From Narthecium ossifragum (Eukaryota; Streptophyta; Magnoliopsida; Dioscoreales; Nartheciaceae): a stretch of DNA of 64,000 nt. The position numbers were made by a program, and so were the translations under genes. Where the stretch lies: positions 12,541,397 through 12,605,396 of the forward strand of contig OY986973.1 of the NCBI GenBank assembly GCA_963920575.1, written 5' to 3'. The notes beneath the pieces are model-generated. The model searched no databases. It had not been told where the DNA came from and saw nothing but the letters and a program-made list of their open reading frames with translations. Positions 52,186 to 62,800 of the stretch are shown in pieces (position 1 is the stretch's first letter; each line of letters starts with the position of its first letter).

Positions 52186-52560
52186 GTAGCAACCATCTCA
52201 AGTCCAGTACCCCAATGGCTTGAACCAATCCAGGAAGATGTGAGGACCAATCTCGAGATGATGAAGCTTGCTAGTAACATCCAGAGTGGAGAAATCAAGG
52301 GACCTTGGTCCGTTCTCAATGGAGTCATTTTCCACAAAGACGGCGTCTTCTTGAGGAAGCACTCCCATGTCATCCTGGATATCTTGGCGACCATACATTC
52401 CAGCACTCATGAAGGGTTCATCAAGATGTGGCACCGGTTGCGAACCACCTTCTACTGGAAGGGAGCTTAGGAGCGGATCAAGGACTTCATCCGCCAATGT
52501 GTCACTTGCCAGAGACACAAGGCCGAGACTCTAAAGCCAGCCGCCCTACTTCAACCCCTA
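52171..52560 (+). pseudogene. int: H integrase, linker and HHCC zinc finger
   Basis: It reads QWLEPIQEDVRTNLEMM, GVIFHKDGVFLRKHS, then IHSSTHEGFIKMWHRL...FYWKG, a stop (TAG at 52468), and RQCVTCQRHKAETLKPAALL. The paired CVTC cysteines are at 52498-52509. This domain helps the integrase tetramer hold LTR ends. One stop breaks it. Confidence 0.83.
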
Positions 52561-53040
52561 CCAATTCCCCAAGAGGTATGGACTGATGTTTCTATGGACT
52601 ACATCGACAACCTTCCTTCTTCTAGAGGATACATGGCAATTCTAGTAGTAATCGACAGATTATCTAAGTATGCACACTTTGCTTCCCTACGACATCTCTA
52701 CACGGCATATTCCGTAGCCCGAGTCTTCTTCGACACCGTGTTCAAGCACCATGGCATGCCAACCAGTATTGTTTCTGATCGAGATCCTACCTTCACTAGC
52801 AACTTCTGGCAGGAGATCTTCAAACTTCAGAGAGTCAAATTCAGATTCTCCTCAGCCTACCACCCACATCCAGATGGCCAAATTGAGGTAGTAAATCGAT
52901 CCCTGGAGATGTACTTACAATGTTTTTCAGGTGATCGTCCTACACAATGGACCCAATGGTTGACTTGGGCAAGTACACCTATAACACTAGTTGGCACTCC
53001 AGCATCCAGTGGACACCCTACGAGGTAGTGTATGGGCGAC
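52561..53040 (+). CDS. int: H integrase core with D,D35E triad
   Basis: The catalytic core is open for about 144 codons from 52594. The first aspartate is in DVSMDYIDNLPSSRG, the second in IVSDRDPTFTSNFWQE, and the glutamate follows 35 residues later in AYHPHPDGQIEVVNRSLE. All three metal-binding residues are therefore kept, as are ILVVIDRLSKYAHF and MYLQCFSGDRPTQW. The core catalyses 3' processing and strand transfer of the cDNA. A frameshift at about 52950-53030 separates it from the C-terminal domain, so a full-length enzyme is unlikely from this copy. Wording fits Reina-clade chromoviruses (recalled). Confidence 0.85.
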
Positions 53041-53630
53041 CTCCACAGTCCCTCCTCTCCTACGTACATCGGATCGCCAGATCAGCAGCTGTAGATCATT
53101 TCCAAGTTGAACGGGATCAAGTGATAGCAGATGTCAAATCAAGATTGGCCGCATCCCAGAACAGGATGAAGCAGACCTATGACTGTGGACATCGAGTTTC
53201 GGATTGGAGAGATGGTCCACGTCAAGTTACAGCCCTATTGACAGAAGTCCGTGGCCAAGCACAAGTCACAGAAGCTCGCCGCGAAGTTCTATGGGTCGTA
53301 CGACGTACTGAAGCGTATAGGAGCTGTCGCCTATCGCCTCCGCCTTACATCAGATTCCAAGGTGTACGCCGTTTTTCATGTGTCACTACTGAAAAAGCAC
53401 GTTGGAACGGAAGTACCCGTCATCACAGAGATTCCGGACCCCTCAGAGGAACAACCCAAACAGTACCCCTAGGCTATCATCGAGCATCGGCACCCTCCCC
53501 GACAACCTTAAGAAGTTCTAGTACATTTGAAGGGCCATAGTCCAATTGAAGCCACATGAGAGGTATTCACTGATTTCTTGGATCGTTATCCCGACTTCAG
53601 CCTTGAGGACAAGGCACTTTTCGATGGGGG
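53000..53630 (+). pseudogene. int: H integrase C-terminal domain and chromodomain
   Basis: It continues with YNTSWHSSIQWTPYEVVYGR (52990-53040), SRLAASQNRMKQTYD, AKHKSQKLAAKFYGSYDVL, RIGAVAYRLRLTSDSKVYAV and FHVSLLKKHVG, all standard C-terminal integrase text. A chromodomain follows (about 53465-53625): EVLVHLKGHSPIEAT*EVF then DRYPDFSLEDKALFDGGG. In family terms the chromodomain targets insertion to marked chromatin. Stops at about 53470, 53510 and 53560 and at least two frameshifts show decay. Confidence 0.83.
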
Positions 53631-53636
53631 AGGGGA
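53625..53636 (+). other. Polypurine tract of H
   Basis: TGGGGGAGGGGA lies directly before the TG of the 3' LTR. CTTGAGGACAAGGC upstream is identical to the A-family flank. Confidence 0.85.
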
Positions 53637-54107
53637 TGCTACGGTTGGAAGTCCAGCTCCACCTGGGCTAGACCAACCCACGCCCAATTATAGGGCAGGG
53701 CCCACACGTGGGGTAGATCCAGGCAGGACCCACGCAGGTCAGGCCCCACCTCCTAGGAGGACTCGGCCATGGACTAGGTCACAGGCCAAGACGGGGTTCT
53801 AGGGAACCCTTTCCTAGATGGTCTGGTAGTTATCTTAGTTTGGACCATACCCTGGTTTTAGTAGAGTTTAATTCCCAGTTGAGTTTCTTTTTAATTGAGT
53901 CCTAGTTTTGGTTGAGTTAAGCCACTTGCCTAATTCCTGGTTATTAGGAGTCAGTTTGGAGTTGAATTAGCAAGAGTCTAATTACTTGTTGATTAAAGCA
54001 AGGTAGTTCTCTAGTTCGAGTAGAACTCTCTTGAGGCCTCTATAAAAGGACCTCAATAGTTTGTATTAGGGCATAGACAAATTATAATGAATTAAGTAGA
54101 GTTATTA
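53637..54107 (+). mobile_element. Element H, first part of its 3' LTR
   Basis: It starts TGCTACGGTTGG, which does not match the TGATACGA start of A or C, but further in it becomes C-like (CTAATTCCTGGTTATTAGGA, CCTCTATAAAAGGACCTCA). It breaks off at 54107, where a reversed hybrid LTR begins. The rest of this LTR is not seen. Confidence 0.75.
54041..54047 (+). promoter_or_regulatory. TATA box of the H LTR
   Basis: TATAAAA in GGCCTCTATAAAAGGACCTC, followed by TAGTTTGTATTAGGGC. The same core is found in A and C. Confidence 0.78.
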
Positions 54108-56613
54108 TGATACGATGCACCTTCTTTAGGGCTCTCGTGCCGGGTCTCTTGCTTGGTCTCGGCTCCTCCTTAGCCAAAGCTATGGCTAGGTCGAGAGATA
54201 CCTTTAGGATTTTAGGAGAAGCACCCTAGGTATTCGACGAGAACGGCTCAAACCGGAGGAGAGAGACGAATGAGGAGAAGGATTACCTCGCAACTTCCTC
54301 TATGGTTGGCCGGCTACCCTTGGGGGATGCAAGTCTTGGAGAACGTGGCAGCGGTGATGAGGTGGCGGAGGGGAGCACGGCAGCCAAGTGGAACGTCGGG
54401 GACTTGGAGTTGGACGGCAGCGGAGAAGGAGGGAAGCTTGACGGCGGATGGAGGATGACATCGGACGACTGTGAAGTGGGGAACGACGGGAAGATCGTCG
54501 GAGGAGACGATGGAGGAAGTGGAAGGTTTGGACAGAGTCGTGGGAGATAGGGGAGGACGTTGGTGGCCTTGGATGGTAACGGGGATGGCCAGAGAAGGTT
54601 GGGGAAGGAGGCCAGAGGAAGGCTAGGGTTCGGGTATGAGGAAGAGAAGAGAGGAAGAAGGTGATAATGTGGCGTGGGGTCGCTGATGTGGTGGAGAGAG
54701 AAAGTGCCAGGGACAGAGAAATATCGGTGGAGGCGGTGCCAGTTGCGGAGAAGGTGACAGACGAGGAAGTAGGTGGATTTATGGACGTCGATTGAAGAGA
54801 ACTCTTGGGGAAGAGAACTCAACCTTTGGATAGTTCCTGATGGAGAACTAACCCTGGATAACCCTAGCTAGAGGATTAAGCCATTACTCTATGAGAAGCT
54901 ACTCCTAAACTACTACTCTATACTTTATTCATCTAACTCACATCATTGATCATCCATGGATACATCATATCTACTGAGGTCCTTTTATAGAGGCTTCGAC
55001 TGAGTCCTAATCCAACTATAAAACCCCCTTGCTTAATTAGCATGTAATATGGCTTCCATACTCAAACTCAACTTCTAACAATAACTTCCTAACTCAATGA
55101 TACGACTCGACCAACTGGACCCGAACAGGGAAGAGGAACCAAACTGGTTCAGCCTCTTTCCTAGTTTGACTTGGACTTCCCTAGTTCAAACTAGAGTATT
55201 TGATTAGGATTTATCATTAGTCTTTTATATTTAATTGAGTCCTATTTGATATTTGATTGTTATGAATTAATTAAGAGTCCATTTGAGTTAGGAAGTTAAG
55301 TTGAGTTTGATAGCCTTATTACTTGCTAATTGAGCAATGGGGTTTTTTAGTTGGATTAGGACTCTATAAAAGGGACCTCATTAGTTTGTATTAGGAAGGA
55401 TGATGGATGATGAAGAGAATTATTAAGAATAGTTGATAGAATATCATAGGAGTAGAGGTAATGTAGATTCCACCAGATATCCACCATCAATCCACCTTCT
55501 TCCCCGCTGGTCATCTTCTCCGCAGCCGGCACCGCCTTCACCGGAATTTCTCTCTCCCCGCCACTTTCTCTCTCCTCCACGTCAGCGCCACGTCACCTCT
55601 CTCTCCTCATCACCTGCCACCTCAGCATCATCTTCCTCCTCTCTCCTCTCTCGTGCCTAACCCTAGCATCACCGCCGTTCCCTCTCCGGCCGTCCCCGTC
55701 ACCATCCAATACCGCCAACTTCTTCCTCTAAGCCCCACGACTCCGGCTATCCATTTCCCGCCGTCTTCCGTCCTCTCCGGCGTCTTCCCCGGCAATCTCA
55801 ACTTCACGGCTCCGCCGCCCCTTCCGTGTCCGACCCCGATCTCACTCCCAGATCCCTCCAAAGTACCCCGCCGACTTCCCTAGACCAGTTCCCGGTCTTC
55901 TACGACGTCCCAAAGCCCCGCAAAACCCTCCCCGTCGTCCCCGACGCCGGTAAACCCACACCCGTTGCCATCGACCTCCAGATCCCGTCAATTCGGCATT
56001 CTTCAGGTCAATCCACTCCAGGGGATCTCTTCCCCATCGACCGACGACCCTTCCTGCTAGTATCCCGACCGACGCTGAGGTCCCTACGCCGGCGACCCAC
56101 TCCGGTGACTCCTCAGCCGTCGGATCCCTGGTTTAAACCAGTTAACCCAATCCAGTCCGGTTTAGCCCAACCAACTGATTCAGCCACATCCAGCTAATTG
56201 AACCTGGTCCACCTGATCCAGATCAATTTAGACTTGACCCTGTCAAGTCCTACTATCAGGCTCAGCCAGATCTGAACCAGCTCAAGCTAGATCCGATCCA
56301 GCTAACCAGATTCAGCCAATTGGACTCAAATCAAGTCCGACCATGCCAATTCTGATCGATTGGAGCTGTAGAGACCCGATACGAGAGGATTACGAGTAGA
56401 CCGCTCGTATCACTCAAATAGGACTTTTAATTAATTCCTAACAAGAAAATATCAACTAGGACTCAATTAGATATAAAAGACTAATGATAAATACTAATTA
56501 AATTCTCTAGTTTGAACTAGGGAAGTTCAAGGCAAACTAGGAAAGAGGCTAAACTAGTTTGGGTACTCTTTTGGGTGCGGGTCTAGTTGGCCGAGTCGGA
56601 TTGTCTCGTATCA
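54108..56613 (-). mobile_element. Hybrid A/C LTR, reversed, carrying a solo A
   Basis: Without the insert it is about 1186 bp. Read on the minus strand, the start (TGATACGAGACAATCCGACTCGG) and U3/R are A-like, while the end (GCATCGTATCA, with CCAAGGGTAGCCGGCC) is C/H-like. The switch lies at about 54430-54480. Flanks TTATTA and TCGTA do not form a TSD. Confidence 0.78.
55098..56412 (+). mobile_element. Solo LTR, family A (1315 bp), TSD CTCAA
   Basis: It starts TGATACGACTCGACC (the 5' hairpin has lost GAGTCGATCC) and ends GACCGCTCGTATCA. It is flanked by CTCAA at 55093-55097 and 56413-56417, inside the hybrid LTR. Confidence 0.93.
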
Positions 56614-58220
56614 TCGTACTACTAGATCCCAGGGTTTTGTGGGATTTGGTAGCATTTTTCGGCGGTATTTTCCTTCTCTGGTTCGCCGAAGAACCCATGA
56701 AGATCGATCTTCATTGAGGAAGGATTGATCATTCTTGGGGTGTCATGCCTGGCCCGTGCATGATTGATCTTCTGGTGGAAGAAGATCGATCTTTTGCTTG
56801 GCGGCATGGACGGGGTCCTTGGTCACGAAAGTGATCGATCTTCCTTGAGGGAAGATCGATCCTTTTTGGCTTGACAGGGATGGAACTCCCTGGTTGCTAA
56901 CAAGATCAAGAAAGGATCGATCGTTTTGGTCGCAGGGAGGTGTTTTCGTCGGATTTTGCCCGCGGAGCTTTGTATGTTCAGTTTTCTTTACCGCTTTATA
57001 ACTTATACATACTTTTGAGCATGTTAGCCCCATAATGGGGGTAGTGGTGAACCATGAGAGTGATGACTCCCGGGATGTGTAGATAACATGTTGTATTGTT
57101 AGCCGTGTTTGTCGGGGTTGCTTCCCTTAACATGTTGTTCTTTTGTAGACTGGCTGTAGTTGGTGGGGTTACAACTGCAATAATTCCTGGGCCTGTATTA
57201 CCTATTCACCACCTCCCGCTGGCAGGGTGCCGAGCCCAGACCATGTTTATTATCGTCACATGTGTTGCATGTTTATCTATTTCCCTCGGTTCATAGCATG
57301 CATCTGATTGTGCATTAGCTGCATAAGGTTAGGGCGTGGGCGATTTGTGGTATTGTCGTCCCGAGGCTTGGAAGCTCGGATTTAGCTTTAGGACCGGGCA
57401 TGGGTAGCTTGGTCCAGGTTTGAATGGTTGTGTTCAATCGAATTCAATGATAGGCCTAAATAACTTGAACACTTGTTGATTGATGATTTAGAGGTTGTGT
57501 CGGCCTCGAGCTGGGTTCTGAGGTGTAGCCGGTGTCCAGTTTTCTTGTCTCTTGAGTAGAATGTGCCTACTCAGCGGTGTCGTCTTCCCACCTAGTAGTA
57601 TTGGTTTCCTTCTTGTGAGATGGTAGTGTTGGTTTCCTGCCTCGCTGAGGGTGACGCAGTATGTGACCAACTCGGCTAGAAGTCCATGACTGAGGCCCCT
57701 CCGGGACACGGTGGGGGTTGTGGGGCCCATGTGTACACCCAGGCCTTGCTAGAGGGTGACACTGTTGCATTTTCCTCTTCCTGCTGAGTCGTAATGTAGT
57801 TTCCCTGCGGAGCTTAGTTGCTTATTCCTACCCGGGCTATATTTTGCAGGTGCAGGCGTTAGCTCACCTTCGATGGCCCCTACCAGGCTGTTGGTTGGTA
57901 GTGCGGCGCCGCTTGGCGGAGTTTGAGTAGTGGTGATCTTTTCTTCCAGCAAACCCTTGTATAGTTAGCCTCCTACGAGAGTGTATAAATGTTTCTACTT
58001 GATTTTCTCCTCTTCGAGGTTTTGTTGATTTTTATCTTTTGGATTTGTAATCTTTAATTTAAGGTTTCTGTTAATTTTTGAATTGTTAATTGAGAGTATT
58101 AATGAATGCTTAGGGAATCCAGAAGACTAGAGGGAACCCTCGCCAAAGTTTTCCGCAATTAGTTAGGTTCCGGTTCGCATCCCCCGGCCCGGTTGGGCTT
58201 TCGCGAGTCGGGGCACGACA
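56614..58220 (+). mobile_element. Second part of the 3' LTR of the outer B element
   Basis: B LTR text with AAGATCGATC dyads (56700-56925), the GGAAGCTCGGA..TTAGCT motif and the end CGAGTCGGGGCACGACA at 58220. It completes the LTR begun at 39758. Comparison with 1153-3315 suggests roughly 80 bp are missing at the 40346/56614 junction. Confidence 0.8.
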
Positions 58221-58660
58221 ATCTGACTCGATCAAGTGTGGAAGATTGAGTCGGAGTCTGATCAGGTTCAAACGGTGGTAATTTGATCTGATATGATGGT
58301 TGAGATCTGTCCAGTGCTTGACGAAGGTTGGGAATGGAAAAAGATTTGGCAGCTGAAAGTGGCCGGAACTCCACCGCCGGTGAGGGAAGCTCGTCGGAGT
58401 TCAAATCCCTTGGAGAAGAGGTTTGATGGCTCGAGAGAGCTTCAGAAGCTTTAGAGAGGTGAACACAGTCAGATAGCAGTTTGTCTCGGCTGAAGATTTT
58501 CGAGGTCAGGAACGACGATGGGATTTGAGCTTCCGTCGGGGTTGATGATGAAGAAGGCAGGGTCGGAGAAGGTTGTAATGGGATTGGGGGGTAGGAGTGA
58601 GGAGGACCTTGGTGGAGGTTACATGGTGCGGGGAGGGCTTCAACTAAGGTGAGGTTGGAT
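58221..58660 (-). mobile_element. C-family internal fragment
   Basis: The start ATCTGACTCGATCAAGTGTG matches the C2 internal region at 30883, and the text continues to GGTTACATGGTGCGGGG. It encodes ALPAPCNLHQGPPHSYP and ELPSPAVEFRPLSAAKS of the C ORF (frame 58159-58743). No LTR is attached. Homology ends at about 58660. Confidence 0.75.
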
Positions 58661-59899
58661 GCTGAGGGTTTGATCGCTTGCAAACGCGTCGTTAAATCAG
58701 ATGGAAACTCAATCAAAAATAGAATTGATAAACCCTTATTCAAAATAATAAACTATTGGGTAGAATAGTGATGAAATACGGGATCGGTCCTTTGGGAAAA
58801 CTCTGACTATCAAGGAAAAATCAGAATTAATTCTCAAATCTCTAATCCTAAAGCGAAGAAGCATTGATTTGGGTTGTTTTAGAATTATTTAATAAAAACT
58901 AACTAGGAAAGCAATGTAAAAAGGATTTAAGATAGATCAATGAGAAAACCTAGGGATTACTCAATCCACTTTAGTTTCACTTCCCGTATTCTAGTTATCC
59001 TCTTGTTTTCTTATCTAGACATGATAGATTCATAGCTTTTTAAACTTACATTGATGTGCTGTCGCAAGCAACCAAACACAAAACAAATACTCGTTAAAAT
59101 AAATGTAGTAGTGTGAGTACGAGTCGATCCCACGAAGAGTGTTTAGCCTGGTTTTGTGCTATGTGAACAAAGATGGGCTTTTAAGCGTGAGGAAAATAGT
59201 AAAGAAACAATCTAAAACGGAGAATCGAATTGAATCAAAAGAACAAACTTTGGTCTAAGTCAACATCCACCATTGGAATCTTTATAACTGATCATTGATG
59301 CAAGTATAAATCAATCCACAAATTGAATATTCACCGTTCGAATTAAATTCGAATCTCTCCTCAATCATAGTTAATTAGAAACAAGTGATCCAATTAACCC
59401 TAACTACTAAACAACCTAAGACAAGTGTTATAGATTTAATCTACTAGCATCCTTAAGAATAGGGAGATCGATGAAGCTAAACAACACTACCACACGCGGT
59501 TGCATTTAATTTAGTCGAACGTTCTTCCTAAGATCTAACAATCTATGAAATGTAGTAGATCATTAAACCCTAGTTGCTTCGCAGATTAGAGGGATCAAAC
59601 AATTACGGATTTGATATCCAACCTAGAAGTAGATTGCGATGAATAATAAACTAGTAGGCCTCCTAGCAATTAGACAAAACAATCATGAATATAACCACAG
59701 AATAACATTCAATACTCAAGTATAAACTGAACAATATAAATAGATTAGATCTTCCAGTTTCATTGATTCCGAGGTTTCAGTTTCCTTGACCAAGAATCAA
59801 GATTTAGCCACGCAAGGCCATCAAGAACAATCCTCAAAAGATTCCAATAAACTAGAGAAAACCTAGGAAAAATATAAGAGTAGAAAGTAGCAGCCAAAA
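58661..59899. other. Unrecognised AT-rich DNA, possibly part of another retroelement
   Basis: No family in the window matches and no ORF over about 65 codons looks real. Two stretches look alike: GCTTGCAAACGCGTCGTTAAA..GGGATCGGTCC (58675-58785) and TGTCGCAAGCAACC..GAGTCGATCCCACG (59056-59134). A cytosine-rich GTCGATCCCAC motif is common at the ends of some plant repeats, but I cannot assign it. The same segment continues after the solo A at 63606-63634. Confidence 0.4.
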
Positions 59900-62800
59900 T
59901 GATACGAGTTGATCCGACTCGACCAACTGGACCCGAACCCAGAAGAGGAACCAAACTGGTTCAGCCTATTTCCTAGTTTGACTTGAACTTCCCTAGTTCA
60001 AACTAGAGTATTTAATTAGTATTTATCATTAGTCTTTTACATTTAATTGAGTCCTAGTTGGTATTTGATTGTTAGGAATTAATTAAGAGTCCATTTGAGT
60101 TAGGAAGTTGAGTTGAGTTTGAAAGCCTTATTACTTCCTAATTAAGCAAGGGGGTTTTTAGTTGGATTAGGACTTTGTCAAGGTCTCTATAAAAGGACCT
60201 CGGTAGTTTGTATTAGAAAAGATGAACGATGAATTAAGAGTAGTTGATAAAATATCATAGGAGTAGAGGTAATGTAGATTCCACCAGAGATATCCACCAT
60301 CGATCCACCTTCTTCCCCGTCGGTCATCTTCTCCACAGCCTGCACCGCCTCCACCAGTGTTTCTCTCTCCCCGTCACTTTCTCTCTCCGCCACGTCAGCG
60401 ACCCCACGCCCAGTCACCTGCCACGTCATCATCTTCTTCCTCCTCTTCCTCACTCCCGGAACCCTACCTTCCCGCCGATCTCCTTCGTCCAGCTCCTCCG
60501 ACCACCCTCGCTACCATCCAAGACCTCCATCGACCTCCCCTTGGCACCACGACCCCGTCCAGCCGCTCCTCCGCCTCCGTCGTCTCCCCCGGTACCTTCC
60601 CCTGCAACCCGACCTCCGTCCCCATCGGCGTCAACCTGCGTCCGATCCCTATCCCACCTCCAAACCATCCTATTCCCTTCCCCGACTATCTTCCCGACGT
60701 CCCAAGCCCCAGCCAAGCTCCTCGCCGTCGTTCCCGACGCCGATTCGCCATTAAACCCATTGCTGGCCAACCCGATTCCGTCGACATAAACCTTCCCCGG
60801 CCAATCCACACCGATAGATCCCTTCCTTTCGCGCCCCGACCCGCGGACGCCAAACCGGGTCGGGACACGAGGGGGAAGAACCTACAACTACTAGCCTCAA
60901 CTGGCGGAAACAGTTGAGACTAACACACAGCTGGCGGAAACAGCTGACAACAAGCACAAGGCGGAAGCAAACTTAACAACATCTATTACAAACGGATATA
61001 ATAGAGTTAAACAAGAGTTCTAATACAACAGATTTACAAGGGATCAACAACAGTCCCCAAAAAGCTACAACACCCACCGGGGTCTCCGCAAGGGCGCAAA
61101 CAAAACCATCCTGACCCTCAGACATGGTCAAGTGCCGGCACGCTACCACGAGAAGACCGACGGGGAAGCACCGGAGCAGAGCTGGGACCTGCACCTGCAA
61201 GCAACACAGTCCAGGTAGGGATGAGCAACAGCTCAGCAGGGTCCTACTCTACCACTCTCGCTAGGAAGGCAACACCAAACGAACCAACTCTGAAGCCAAG
61301 TACTGAGGCTGGCCAAGGATCCCATAAATCCCGTCAATAACCCGAAGGGCTCCTGTCCCAAGTACGCCCCTCCGACAACCACTGCTCAGGGGTGGGCAAC
61401 TCCGACAATCCCTGACACAGGGTGGACATGGCGATACTAGTAGGACACCTTTCTCCAAGCGGGATCTCCACACTTGGCGGAACGACCGTGGTTATGACTA
61501 CCATCTCTCAGTACTCCAAGCAGCAAAGCCAACACGACCCCTAACTCCCAACCAAGGACTAAGTCTAGCCAGGGAGTCCATCGATCCCATCGATGTTCCC
61601 CACCCCCCCCCCCCCCCCCAGGGTTCCTGTCCAACGTACGTCCCTCCGACAGCCACTGCTCGAGGACTGAGCTACCTCCGACGGTCCTTGACACAGGGTG
61701 GGCCAGACGATGCCTGTAGGGCACCCTTACCCATACTGGACACCAGCATGGGGACACGAGTCGGGGTAACGACATCTACCACTTAGCCTTTGATCACCGA
61801 AGTCCACGGGTCAACCCCACCCAGTCTAACCTAGCATGTCTAATGCACAGGAAGCAGGGCAGGATATGAGTAGGGAAAACAGTAACAAACAGCACAACAA
61901 GGGCACACCTTCGGCCTATTTATACTATCACTCCCGAGGGTCATGAGTCCTTCGGTTCGCCACAAAGCGGTAAAGGGCATACCGTCAGCCCATTTATTCT
62001 ACACATCCCGAGAGGCATCACCCCCTCGGTTCCACCACAAAGCGATAAGCATTCAAGCATGATGAGTAACATGGCAAGCCCCAAGGGCAGAACCGTCAAA
62101 ACCACTTACATGCGAAGCCCCGCGGGCAAAATCGCATTTAAAACAAGTAAAAGTCTTCCCTGCGTCGAAGGAGATCGATCCCATACAGCAAAGGGATCGA
62201 TCTTCCTTGAGGCTAGCAGTACCCGTCCTGGTCACCCAAACGGGATCGATCTCCACCCATATGGAGATCGATCTCGTATGTGACCCCTTGACGCGCCGAC
62301 GCCGACCGCCAAGGGATCGATCTCCCTCCTAGGGAGATCGCTCCCGCTCGGGAGGGGCATGCCACCCCAAACGAGATCGATCTCATCCCATGAGATCGAT
62401 CCCGATGGGTTCATCGGCGGGCGGACGGCGAGGAAAGCCGCCGGAATCCGCAACCAAACCTCCCGTTGGGTTCATGGGCTGGTAGATCCAAGAACCACGA
62501 AGCTACCCAAGGCTTCAAAACCGGAAAACATCAACTCCACAAGGAAATCTATCGAAATCAAAACCGGATTTCAAACCTTTAAACCAGCCGGAGTCTTTGA
62601 GTAAGAACCCTACCTCCACAGAGCTGCTTCGATCCACGAAGCCTAGCCTAGGATCTTCCTCACGCCGTCATGGTTCCAATGAGCCTTCAAGCTCCGAGAA
62701 CGGTGGCTGGAGGAGGGAGAACGGAGGAGGAAAGGGGGCTGCCGGAACAGGGGAAGAAAAACAAAGCCCGGGAGGAAGAAGAGGGAAGAAGCGAAAGAAA

